DNA of 64,000 nt from Symsagittifera roscoffensis (taxonomy: Eukaryota; Xenacoelomorpha; Acoela; Convolutidae), in the NCBI RefSeq assembly GCF_963678635.1, contig NC_087065.1, positions 52,641,858-52,705,857 on the forward strand, in the 5' to 3' direction. The notes under the pieces were generated by a model, which saw nothing but the letters and a program-made list of their open reading frames with translations, was not told where the DNA came from and did not search any database. This document shows, piece after piece, positions 33,286 to 43,780 of the stretch; position 1 is the first letter of the stretch; each line of letters opens with the position of its first letter. Made by a program: the position numbers and the translations under genes.

Positions 33286-33950
33286 ACACTTGCGAAGCGA
33301 GTGTATTAGTACGAACCTTCTTTTTTTCCCAACCTAAGTCGCAATTATTGGTGCAACTTTTGGGTCACCTTTACAGCTTTTTCATAGCATGTGCTTTGAC
33401 ATTCGAATCGCAATAAGTTAACACAGTTGATTCATTTTAAACTCATCAAATGAACCAAAAAAAGTGATTTGTTTCAATCAACAACAATAATGAAAACTCG
33501 ATCTCAGAAATTTTCTAGCTCAATATATCTCACAGTTTTTTGAAACGCATACTTTATACATATTGTGGCTTTATGCTTTGCGATTTGGTACATGCAAAGT
33601 TAATGTGGATGCCTTTAGTCTCTTGTATTCCAAATCATTACTTGCAAAATTGAGTCTATTTGTATTTGTTGCTACTTTTGCTGAGCATTGGCAATTTATT
33701 AGCATATGTAGCTGCTTTATTCGCAACTAGTGCTTTTGTCGGTTGTTAGTCTTGATTGGCTGCATGGTTATTGCGTGAGACTCAATTTATCTTGATTGCA
33801 GTAGGTCGCAGATTCGAATCCTACACGTAGCCGAGTTTTTGTTAATTCGAAGTTTATTTTTACTTTTTCTTATTTCATCTGATAGAGCTGCTTTTTGATC
33901 GTGTTCTCGCAAGTGTTTGCGAAGCGCAGCTTCGCCTCTGTGTGAAATAT
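33286..33950 (+). repeat. tRNA-derived SINE-like element
   Basis: A hairpin ACACTTGCGAAGCGAGTGT at about 33289 occupies the family 5' position. At 33757-33835 a tRNA-like segment has an A-box-like TTGGCTGCATGGTTATTG and a B-box-like CAGATTCGAATCCTAC. The tail GCGAAGCGCAGCTTCGCCTC is at about 33920. It is one of the better tRNA-like heads in the window. Confidence 0.55.
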
Positions 33951-34419
33951 TATAATTCCGATATCAGACCAATCATACAATGTGTGGTCTCTTGAAACAG
34001 GTAAAGCTCTTGTGGTCTCTTGAAAATTGTACGACTCATTCATTTCAAATGAAAGTATAAAACTATCACGAAAGCTTTCTATGAAAATAAAATGTTAACT
34101 GTTCTCAAGCTCTATGTTTATGATCTTCTCACTTTTTGAATGCGCTTTTTAAACCAAGGAAGTCTCATTTTTTAAAAATTATTTGCTTGTACCCAAAATT
34201 TTTGCAAAAAATGCGCGTAAATCGAAATTTACTGTGTCATCCATTCTGTAAACGTAAGCTGAAATCGTTTTCTTCAAAGAAGAGGGTCTTAAGCTATTGA
34301 ATTCACTAAGTGAGAATGATTTGCTCCCTAAAAATTCAAGTCGTATGAGTGTTTCTGAAGATTTAAAGACATCTGTATTCTTGGAAATGCAGATTTGGTT
34401 CAAGAAACTTTTTGCCAAT

Positions 34420-34565
34420 TTTTTTGCTATCCCAATTAGTAGTAACATCATTGGCTGAATGCTACCAGAGGGCTGTCTTAGAGTTTTTATTTCTGTGCTA
34501 TAAATTGAGCCTTCTAGGGCTTCTGGTTTTCGAGATAACGCTGTTTTTATGATTTTCCAGTAATT
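34420..34565 (+). repeat. Single diverged Helitron-type core unit
   Basis: GCTACCAGAGGGCTGTCTTA and CTGGTTTTCGAGATAACGCT-GTTTTTATGATTTT resemble one core unit of the Helitron-like arrays. It sits shortly before gene 2 exon 2. Confidence 0.4.
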
Positions 34566-34768
34566 TGTCAAAGCCCTAAAAATAGTAATGAAGGTTTAAC
34601 TTTTTGTCATTTCAGGGCATTGCTGTGACAATCAAAAGCACTAAGAATTAAATGCGAGATTAAATTCGTCTGAAATTGAAAACTAAAAAAACTGTGGACG
34701 AGATAGTTCATTTTCGAGTGTTTTTGACCAAGCAGGTTTTTAATACTATAAACAGTGTTCAATTTCAG

Positions 34769-36222
34769 GGCCAGTTTTCCAGTAAGAACAAGCAACTCAG
34801 CAACCGGAAAATATGTGCTGCTCTATTTTTCCGAGTGGTATTCCCACTCGTGTTGACCTTACCCTTTTTCACCCGAATCGACCTCTTCTCCTCTTTTTTC
34901 ATATTTTTCTTCTTCGCACATCCCTTTATTCCGTCACCCGGCTGCCCAATTTTCCCAACAAGTACAAAATTATATCTCATTTTACTGGGTTTAGTCTCTT
35001 TTTTTACTTTCTCCGCTCAAATTGTCAATTTGGTGCTTCTTTACTATTGGCCATACTTGCGTGACTTAACATGCACTGACGATACTGAAAGACTTCTGCG
35101 TCAAATTGGACTTGGAAATATTTATCACGCTAAAGCACGTCACTATGTTATTATTTTGGTTCCCGACTTGATTATTTTTTTGGCCGTTTTGACCGCTTTC
35201 ATGTTTCAAAAAATATGCCGAGCCAAGCCTTCGAGAACTTTCATAAATGCGAATGAAGGCATAAAACGGGCAATTCTGGAGTCCAGGCAAAGTGATGAGG
35301 AAAAGCGCAGGTTCGAATTCAGCGAGTACCTCAAACCCCTGACATATATTATGTCAATCTCAGCCATGATTACAGCCGCGAGTTGTTTTCCGTCACTTGT
35401 CTCTCTGATTTATTTAATCTCTTATTTGACGATCGGAACCTTACGAGCTATGCATGTCCCATTTCGCAGATTTGTTCCAAAGATAAGTTTGCTGTTGACT
35501 GTGATTAGCAGTCTGCATTTCATAACAATGTACGTTTTGCAGTTTGAGTATATTTTCGATTTGGTTGATGACGAGGACAATAAATGGCTTAATTTAGTCG
35601 GAATTTCCAAATCGGTGAAGTATGTATGCAAAAACGAGACAATTGATGACGAAGCTTACGACCCCTTAGTCATAATTCACGTCGAGGTTTACAAAGACCA
35701 AATTATTAATATCATGAACCCGTTTTTTGTCCTAATGCTGTTTTACACCATGGCCTATCAGTGTAAGTTTTATTACTTATTCTCGAAATACAGCGACAGT
35801 AATGAAACTAAGAATGAAAATAAAAGATCAAAAAAACCCAGTCAAAGTGGGGTGTTCAAGCCGGGATCCTTTTTGCACAAAGTTTTAGTCAAAACTAATT
35901 TTCTGACCTTGATGGGTTTTATCACGGGTCAGATTGTGGCCAACTCCTATTTATTATCAGTTGCGGTTATGATTTCGTGGAGTATTTTATGTCACGGTTT
36001 TTTGGCACTTGTGCTTCTTTTCATCGCAATTTACTTGTGGAGCCGAACCAATTCGAGTTTCAGAACCAAAAACTTTGCGCCCTTTCTCTGTATCTATTGT
36101 CAGCTCTACATAATTGTGCAGTATATTTTCAATTTCCGAATTATGGACGACGCGATACCTGATGAGTTAAACATATTGGGTTTCACCCTCGCGATGAGTG
36201 ACATCCGTTTGAGACATGACAG
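34769..36222 (+). CDS. Piezo: PIEZO gene 2, exon 2 (residues 35-519)
   Basis: The acceptor CAATTTCAG ends at 34768 and the donor AG|GTAGGT starts at 36223. The exon enters in phase 0 and leaves with two bases of a codon. The open frame upstream to 34676 is read as intron because gene 1 has its junction at the same place. It encodes the N-terminal blade of PIEZO: ICAALFFRVVFPLVL and FAHPFIPSPG (first helices), IGLGNIYHAKA, a cytosolic charged loop, then helices with SCFPSLVSLIYLISYLTIGT, SSLHFITMYVLQFEYI and GFLALVLLFIAIYLW. Each has a clear counterpart in gene 1 in the same order. In gene 1 this part is joined without an intron to what follows. Confidence 0.92.
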
Positions 36223-36390
36223 GTAGGTGGTAGACTACAGTAAAATGCCCATGTTAATATATGTGAGGCGAAAATTCGTCGCAAGGGACATTTGGTTGCA
36301 GACGACAACTCGTAGCATTTGAAAAAGTGGCAATTCGGTGCAGAGCAATTTTCTAGGATAAATGCATAAAGTTTCATTAAGTTGATTAAA

Positions 36391-36785
36391 AGTAATGAAA
36401 GTAGGTCTTATATAGGTCTTGGTGATTTTTTTTTCAGTTAAGTTTGTTCACGTTCAATTTCAATTTTTCGCGGTTTGACTTTTGATTTCCTTGTAAGTTT
36501 AGTTCATTTCCTTTGTTAACTTCGAAAATAGAATTTAATTATCAGATTTCTCAGCGAAATAAAAATTTTATCTATTGATCTAGTTTTCTAAAATTCGTTG
36601 AGTTTTATCAAAAAGAGTAAATCAGAACATGTTCTCGAAATTCCAGGAGCTTTAAGGCTAAATTAATTTAATGGGAAATTCAAAAGTTGAGCTTTTATCA
36701 TAAAACAAGTCACAATTTTTTTCTCTTTACTTGCTTTCAATTACTCTTTTTCAACTGTCTGTTGGTTATGTTCAAGAAAGGTTAT
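36391..36785 (+). mobile_element. MITE copy E inside PIEZO gene 2 intron 2
   Basis: It begins AAAGTAATGAAAGTAGGTCT and ends TTGCTTTCAATTACTCTTTT, diverged forms of the family ends. The interior CAGATTTCTCAGCGAAATAA and CCAGGAGCTTTAAGGC match copies C and D. It makes up about 40% of the 933-bp intron. Confidence 0.6.
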
Positions 36786-37155
36786 TTCCAAACACCCTAA
36801 TCAAAACAAAAAAGGAAATTTCGTTTTGAGGACAAAAACTTTAAAATTTTAAGCGTCGAAAGGCAAAATTTAAAGCGTCGAAACCTGAACGACTTATTTG
36901 GCGCCCTATTAAACTAATTTTGAGTCTGATGGCATTTTGGTATAAAAAAAATCAAAAAATAGGTTTGTTGAAAACGCATCTTTATATATTTGGTCACTGA
37001 AAAAATGAAAATCTCATCAGTATAAATTTTCCTTGCTGATATAGCGTTTCTGCAGCTGAATCAGCATCGCATTAAAATGTTTTAACTGTTTTAATAACCT
37101 AGTTATGTCATTATTTTGCTCTCATTGGCATTGTACTGTAATCTATCGGCAACAG

Positions 37156-37297
37156 GTCAATGACCTTCTATATTGGAGCACAATGTCTACACTTGATTGC
37201 CTTTTGGCAACTTCTCTACACGTTTTTTGAGAGTCGCTACGGGAAGAAAAACGAGCCGGAGCCTCCCAGAAACGAACGGCGGTTCGGAGCAGTCGAA
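37156..37297 (+). CDS. Piezo: PIEZO gene 2, exon 3 (residues 519-566)
   Basis: The acceptor GGCAACAG ends at 37155. With exon 2 the junction codon reads AGG and the protein continues RSMTFYIGAQCLHL, matching gene 1 DSMPHILYLGVQCIFL. The exon codes a membrane helix (FYIGAQCLHLIAFWQLLYTFF) and a charged start of the next loop (ESRYGKKNEPEPPRNE). I place the donor at GAA|GTGACG (37298), which leaves phase 0 and joins in frame to 43781. The donor is weak and no sequence match fixes it; the frame stays open to 37393. Another small exon before 43781 is not excluded. Confidence 0.75.
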
Positions 37298-37954
37298 GTG
37301 ACGATCAACCAAAGGCGATATATTACGTCATTATTAACTGAAATTACCAAATATCTGATATTACATCAAAATCTTAAGCTTAAGACAATCTAGAATAACT
37401 AGTTTGATTAGGAAAAGTCAAGTTTGACAGAACTCGAATGTCTTTTCACAAGCTCTCGTAAAGGATAAATTGAATATAAAATAGACTTTCGCCAATTTTC
37501 AAATTATTGATTAAAAACATTTTTTTCTGACTTGAAATGAAGATTCGTTAATTTAACAATTAATCCGTTTTATGTAAGTATGTAAATGAGCACTAAAATG
37601 ATGTTAATATATCGCCTGACTTTAATTGCGCAGTTTGGAAGACAACATCAGAACTGGTCGAAGGAGTACTCTAGCTGCCATCTCAATCTCAGTCCAGGCC
37701 AGTGATGTGACAATTAAACACCGCCAAAATTACTTAAAGCATAATTTTTTTCCTTATAAAAACTTTGCTCCGATCTCTCACGGAATGAGACGAAAATTAC
37801 GGTTTTTTGCTTAATTTCAAAGTATCCCAAAGAAGCACTTTATTGGGCGTAATGAGGGAAGTATCTTTCTGACACCCTGTTTGGAAATAACTTTTTACCC
37901 AGCATTAAAGGGCTTTTTTTCGATTGCTGAAACCAATTTCAGCTTTAATGTGAA

Positions 37955-38060
37955 GAAAAGTTGCGGGGGGGGGGGGGGCGGAATGCTGTGTAACGGGCGG
38001 ACTGTAAAGGGGGTTTCGTAGCGTACAGCTCCTCGGGATTCGACCACTCAAATGGTCCCC
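37955..38060 (-). repeat. Fragment of hAT-type MITE with long G run
   Basis: A run of about 15 G followed by CGG, AGGGGGTTTCGTAGCG and CTCGGGATTCGACCACTC recalls the GC-rich end of the 32.5 kb element. It has no clean ends, so only a diverged fragment is claimed. Confidence 0.3.
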
Positions 38061-38074
38061 CGTAAGTGGTATTA

Positions 38075-40072
38075 TTTCATGTGGCACATTTTAAAGAAGT
38101 TCGTATGTTGGCATATTTAAAAAGTCCATATGTTTGTATGTCTAAACTTTTTCAACGTATTATTTGCATGAATTTTTAACGAAAGTGTTTTTGCACGTTT
38201 AAGCTAAATCGCATATTAAAATAATCAAGAAGTTTCATTTGGCGCATGTTTAAGAAGTCACTATGTTGGTCTGATTAAAGGCCAAAACATTGCAGGGGTT
38301 GAAAAGTTAATTCAATTCCGCGTTTCAAAATCTGTTGGAGCGCGAATGCTTTAACTCTTACATTTTTTCCTATAAACTATCCAAATTTTTTTTTCACAAT
38401 TTACTGAACTAATTTTGAAATTCTCGACCTTATAGTGGGGTGCAGTCAAGGTACTTTCAGGGGTTGCAAATCTGGCGTCCAAGAGTGACTGCTCAAATCA
38501 TTATAGTTTTCGAGATATGGCGTTTTTTATGATTTTTCAATTTTTTTTTCAAAAAACTTAGATATAAAAACATTAACTAATTTTGAATTTCTCAATCCTA
38601 TAGTGAGTTGCTATCACGGTACGCTCAAGGTCTGCAAATCTAGTGTTCAAGTATAATGGCTCAAATCCTTTTGGTTTTCGAGATATCGCGTTTTTTATGA
38701 TTTTTTCTATTTTCTTTCAAAAAACTTAGATATGCAAAAAACTAACCGAATTTGAAATCCTCAATCCAATAGTGGATTGCTATCGTGGTACACTCAAGGT
38801 CTGCAAGTCCAGCATCCAAATCTAATGGCTCAAATCCTTCTGGTTTTTTGAGATATCGCGTTTTTTATGATTTTTTCTATTTTCTTTCAAAAAATTTAGA
38901 TATGAAAAAACTAACCGAATTTGAATTTCTCAATCCTCTAGTGGGTTGCTATCATGGTACGTTCAAGATCTGCAAATCTATTGTTCAAGTATAATGGCTC
39001 AAATCTTTTTGGTTTTCGAGATATCGCATTTTTTATGATTTTTTCTATTTTCTGTCAAAAAACTTAGATATGGAAAAACTAGCCAAATTTGAAATGCTCA
39101 ATCCAATAGTGGGTTGCTATCGTGGTACACTCAAGGTCTGCAAATCCAGCATCCAAATCTAATGGCTCAAATCCTTCTGGTTTTTTGAGAGATCGCGTTT
39201 TTTATGATTTTTTCTATTTTCTTTCAAAAAACTTAGATATGAAAAAACTAACCGAATTTGAAGTTCTCAATTCTATAGTGGGGTACTGCGACAGTATAAA
39301 TTCAGGGCTTGCAGATCTGACATCCAAGTTTGAGTGCTCAAATCCTTTTGGTAATAGAGATATGGCGCTTCTTATGATTTTTTTTTTTTTTAAATTTAGA
39401 TATATAAAAAACTAACGGAACTTAAATTCTGAACCATATGGTGATGTGCTGTCAGGGTACACTCAAGTGTTGCAAATTCTCTCTCTAAATACCACTGCTC
39501 ATTTAATTACGGATTCCGAGATGTGGCGGTTTTAATTATTATTATTTTTTTTAATTTTAGATAAAAAACAAACCAACAGAACTTGAAATTCTCATTTCTA
39601 AGGCGGGGTCGTGTCATTTACAGATCTACGTTGGAAATCTGCCCTATAACCATGACTGCTCAAGTAAATACTTTTGGTTCCGGAGATGTGGCATTTTTAA
39701 AGATTTTTTTTTCAAGAAACTTGAATTTAAAAAAAACTAACCGATCTTGAAATAGATTCTCTTTTATTATTACTTTTTCACAAAAACTTGATTTAAAAAC
39801 AGCTAATAGAAATTACAATTCTTAACTTTATGATGGGATGATGTCAGAAAACAATATAGGGTAGCAAATCTGCTCTCTAATTTCATCTGCTCAAATCATT
39901 CCGGTTTCAGAGATATGGCGTTTTTTTAGGAAAAAGAAACCGCTGATAGATGAGCCCAGTTTGTCTTCACGGTTGCATTAAATATTGCTTTTTAGTACAT
40001 GTTTTAGGAAGCTTTTTTTACTTTTAACGATCTATTGGAAGCACCGTAGGTGCGCTTTGCTTCATGCGCTAA
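38075..40072 (+). mobile_element. Helitron-like element with about 169-bp tandem core
   Basis: The leader at 38095-38260 shares the TTTAAAGAAGTTCGTATGTT-type phrases of the 17.1 kb copy, but the TCTATC start is eroded. About nine core units run from 38400 to 39930. The GCTCAAATC landmark spacing is 168, 169, 169, 168 and 171 bp in the most regular part (38491-39336), and two units (about 38760 and 39095) are almost identical. The 3' end has hairpin GCACC-GTA-GGTGC at 40041 and CATG-CG-CTAA ending at 40072. It lies in gene 2 intron 3 and encodes nothing. Confidence 0.65.
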
Positions 40073-40076
40073 TTTT

Positions 40077-40379
40077 TCTAAAGGTGCCCTCGGTGCCATT
40101 ATATACTAATTTGGAGACAAGAGCGCACGCCAAAAAATGCGATTTTTTAATCAAAACGTTTCAATCAAAGCACTTCTTGGATAATTTTGACCAATTTTTT
40201 TTGGCGCGCGCTCCCCCTCAAATTTAGTACATATTGGCGCCCAAGGCGCCTTTCAAAAAGTTTTAGGGTCAATTAGCCAGAAATGAATATCACAAAATAG
40301 TTCAAAGGGGGACCCTTTGGGTCGGCAGGGGGTCGAATCGTTGAGGGGGCGTCCGCCTCACCCCTTAAATCCGGCACTG
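40077..40379 (-). mobile_element. hAT-type MITE, reverse orientation, partial
   Basis: This reads as the reverse of the 32.5 kb element: CTAAAGGTGCCCTCGGTGCC, GGCGCGCGCTCCCCCTC, GGGTCGGCAGGGGGTCGAAT and the end TTAAATCCGGCACTG at 40379. The left end adjoins the CTAA end of the Helitron-like element, so one insertion may have truncated the other. Confidence 0.55.
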
Positions 40380-40439
40380 AATATGAGTATCTTTGTATTG
40401 CGCATTTGCTAATCCTCTTTATTGATTGCCGGTGTTTGG

Positions 40440-40645
40440 AAGGTTGTAAGAGATCATGTGCCAATAGTCTAGTCAAGATGTTGGACTCCAAATATATCGG
40501 TAGGAGGTTTGAATCTTGGAGGCGGATATGTTAGTTTATGATTTATTCCTTAGTTTAGCATTTCTTGCAATTTCAAAAAAAAAGTACATTTTGCCGTTTT
40601 GTCGCTTATGTTACGATGTGCAGCTTCGCCTCTGTCGCCAAAAAT
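40440..40645 (+). repeat. Short SINE-like copy: tRNA-like head plus tail
   Basis: The A-box-like AATAGTCTAGTCAAG and B-box-like GGTTTGAATCTTGG lie at 40460-40520. The family tail GTGCAGCTTCGCCTCTGTCG is at about 40618-40636. The interior is deleted. Confidence 0.5.
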
Positions 40646-40728
40646 GTTAGTTAGAAAACGTTTTATCTTCTTTTTGAGTTTATATTCTGTCTTCAGAATT
40701 TTCTCAGTTGATAAATTGCTTTTACCCC

Positions 40729-41515
40729 TGCAGTGAGCAAGGGTGTTGCAACCGGTTCCTAGACTTTTTTTGTAGGGAACAACTTTGTTCACAAGATTTT
40801 ACTCGTGAAAATTCTACACATGTTTCAAGTTACTTCATAATAAATTAAATATCACTCAACCATCCAATGCATCTGGCGTAGAGGTAACCCGCCTGCTTGA
40901 GATGACAAAGGCTTTTCGTTTGAATCCGGCCGCGACCTGCAAACTAGAAATTCCCAACTACCATCCTTGTTTTTTGGGCTATCATCCCTGTCGGCTTAGT
41001 TCCCGTAGCACAGATTATTTTTGAAGGTTGAGCTTTCTTCTGAATTTTTGATTGTCAATTCTAAAGCCCAGTTAGTGCAGGTAATTGAGTTTTTGCGGAA
41101 TTTTTGTCGCAACCGATTTTGTATCATTTCAAGTTTTTCTCCTTTCTTTTTTTGTTTAACCGGCTAAAGCCGGCTTTCGGTGTAAATATAAATGGCTTAC
41201 TGGCTTTAGATTGCGTCGCTGAATAAGCGAAACATGTTTCCTCTGCGTGTGAGTTTTTTTGAGGATGTAATTTAATTTTTAAGTTTTTCAATAAACATTT
41301 TTTTTGGCTCATTGAGTGTATGCTCAAGTTTTGTCGGCTTTGTTACCGCTTCGTATATTTTGTTTCAATGCAAACTTTTTTTCAATTGTCTTATTTGGCA
41401 CGTTTTTTAAACAAAAGTGAAGCTTATACAAAAGAAATTTTTTGAAACTCTTTTTTGACTAACCGGTTTCGTGCTGTATTTCAAGTAGTGTGAAACTCTG
41501 ATTTGCCTCTTTGTT
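40729..41515 (+). repeat. tRNA-derived SINE-like element
   Basis: The head GAGCAAGGGTGTTGCAACCG and CCTAGACTTTTTTTGTAGGG is at 40737-40780. The tRNA-like part at 40867-40935 has A-box-like TGGCGTAGAGG and B-box-like CGTTTGAATCCGG. CTGTCGGCTTAGTTCCCGTA follows, and a diverged tail (GTGTGAAACTCTGATTTGCC) is at about 41490. Confidence 0.6.
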
Positions 41516-41519
41516 AAAG

Positions 41520-42243
41520 CTCTGTTTTTCTTAAATTGTTTCCTATTATTGATTTAGCGAAGAACTTTTTTCCTGCTTGCAATTATTACTAAAATTTTAT
41601 GAAGCTCCATTTGAAATTAAGTAAGCGGTAAGTTTCTTTAATACTTGGTATGTTGCTGGTTTTTATTGATTCTCAAAATGTAATTTTTAACTACAAATAT
41701 CTCGTTATGTCAGTTTTCTAAGCTCTTCTTAAATTGGCAGCATTTGGAGCTCCTGTAGTGCACTTTATCTTAGAAAGCTTCGCCTGTGTTAGAAAATTTT
41801 GGTTGGTGACAATCGCTCATTTAAGGGGCTGCTCCAAGGAATTGGATTTCGCTACAACACTTAGGAGTCTTCTTCGGCAGCGAGAGAAAGGGAGCTGGCT
41901 ACTTTTTGCAAATGGCTATTAAGTTTTTGTGGGACCATGCGCCGAAAACATGCAAATTTTTGTGAATACCGTCCAAAACGTGTCTTTGATGTAGTAATGA
42001 GATCTATTTGTCTCAATTGGATATATAAGATATCTTCGTCAGTTATCTTTGCCAGTTTTCGATATATTCATTTTAAGTGAAGAAGGCGACGAAAATTGAA
42101 GTTCATGAATTGTTAGTTCTGATTTAACAACTTGGGTATCTGAATTACTGAATCATTTGATAGCTGGGCTTATGATAATTGTCGGCCTATCATTTGTTTA
42201 TTTTATGTTTTGTGGGTTTATTCGCCACGGCACGGATTTTTAT
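41520..42243. other. Gene 2 intron 3 stretch, nothing recognised
   Basis: No repeat or exon is supported. A 62-codon ORF near 41734 has no motif and no PIEZO similarity. Confidence 0.4.
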
Positions 42244-43425
42244 TACCCTTGCGATAAGCAAGGGTATTGCAATCAGGTACTAGACTTTTTCCACGTAAAT
42301 AACTTTGTTCGCAGGACTCATCTGGACTCCTTGCTTCATAATGAATTCAAATTTCTTATGATCCCCTGCATACTTAGCCGGGAGGTAACACATACGTCCT
42401 GGGTTCGAATCTGAAAAGGACCTGTTTTTTCCCCAAACGGGTAGTATTGTTTCAAATAAAATTGTCGGCCTAATATATTTGTCTGCTTATGTTTTGTCGG
42501 CTTACTTCCCACATCCTAAAGTCGTTTTTTTTTGCTGTAGACGATTTTCATTGTATTTGCTCCTAGTGTTTTAGCATTTTAAAAATCCGTCGGAATCGAA
42601 ATTTGATTTTTACATAGGTTGTAATTTTACCAACTCGATTTGTTAACATTTTTTTTTTCAATTTTTTTCCGGCTCAATCAGCTTCTGCATATTTTATATT
42701 GACTCAGTGGCTTCTTACTGCGACGTTTCATGACCGAAAAAGTTTTTTGTGCGTGTGTGCTCTGAGGGAGAATTTTTTTATTTGATTAGATTTTTGTTGC
42801 GATTTTATGTCATGGAAGGTTTCTGCTCACGGATTTTTGGTTTTGTTCGGTGGTTAGTTTTTTTTCTGATGCTAATTTAGCATTTTATTGGCTGGGCATG
42901 TTTTTTATGTAATTTATAATTCCTCATTTTGATAGATTTAATTGTATGTATATTGATAAAATATCGGTTTTACTTTTTTGCTGATGGTTTGTGGCCTTAT
43001 GGTTGTCGATTAAGCTCTCAATTTAGTTTCCAAATTTTGTTTACCACCTTGCATTCATTACATCTATTACTTGCTTGGATGCTATTTGGGCATTACATGT
43101 ATTTTTTTTTCAATACGATTTTGGCGAAAAAATTTGATTGATTTTCAGCTGATTACCTGTCATCTTTAATTCTATCGGCTCATTTATTTATTACTTTGTT
43201 TCCTATAAATTTCCGATTGATATTGATAAGACTTTGGCGCCGAATTTAAAATTTTGAATGCTCATATTTAAGCCCTTTTGAAACTTATTAAAAGTTTTAA
43301 TAAATTTATACAAAAAAACTTTTAATTTTTTGTTTGTCTAGTTTTTTTGTCAAGGGTAACAACGTTCGAAGTCAAATTTGATATTTTTTGAGCCTCTCGC
43401 TGTTTTAATCCGAATTTGCCTCTGT
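42244..43425 (+). repeat. tRNA-derived SINE-like element, best-preserved head
   Basis: At 42244-42266 TACCCTTGC-GATAA-GCAAGGGTA forms a perfect 9-bp stem, followed by TACTAGACTTTTTCC and ACTTTGTTCGCAGGACTCAT. The tRNA-like part at 42368-42415 has TTAGCCGGGAGGTAAC (A box) and GGGTTCGAATCTG (B box). GTCTGCTTATGTTTTGTCGG follows. The tail near 43370-43425 (TGCCTCTGTGTG) is diverged. Confidence 0.6.
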
Positions 43426-43780
43426 GTGAAAATTTAAGAATTTTTAATTTTAATTCGAAATCCGTTTGATACAGCCGCCCTGCTATGGTGTAAACAAAAG
43501 AAGTCCAAAAAATGGGGCAAATTTTTTCTTTAAATGTGTGATATACAATTTCTGGACGATTTTTTTTAAATGTTTTGTTTTTTCGTGTCCTTCTCCTTTT
43601 AATCAAAAGAAATCAAGGAATAGAGCTTTGTGTTAAACTTAACTCTTGCCATAATGAAATAGTTTGAAATAATGATTTTGTCTTATTGTAACAAAAGTTT
43701 TTTAAAAGTCGAATTTGGCTACTTGTTGAAGTCGTTAAAATTGGTTTCGATTTAAAGTCTCACCACTGGTCCATCATCAG

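Noticed and set aside
33757-33835. Functional tRNA gene
   Set aside because: A- and B-box-like motifs are present, but the acceptor stem does not pair and the segment sits within the SINE-like family. The same applies to the segments at 23130, 24610, 40460, 40867 and 42368.
34179-34571. 130-codon ORF on the minus strand before gene 2 exon 2
   Set aside because: It overlaps a diverged Helitron-type core unit, has no recognised domain, and runs against the direction of the PIEZO gene.
41734-41922. 62-codon ORF as an extra PIEZO exon
   Set aside because: No similarity to the gene 1 loop and no matching splice phases.
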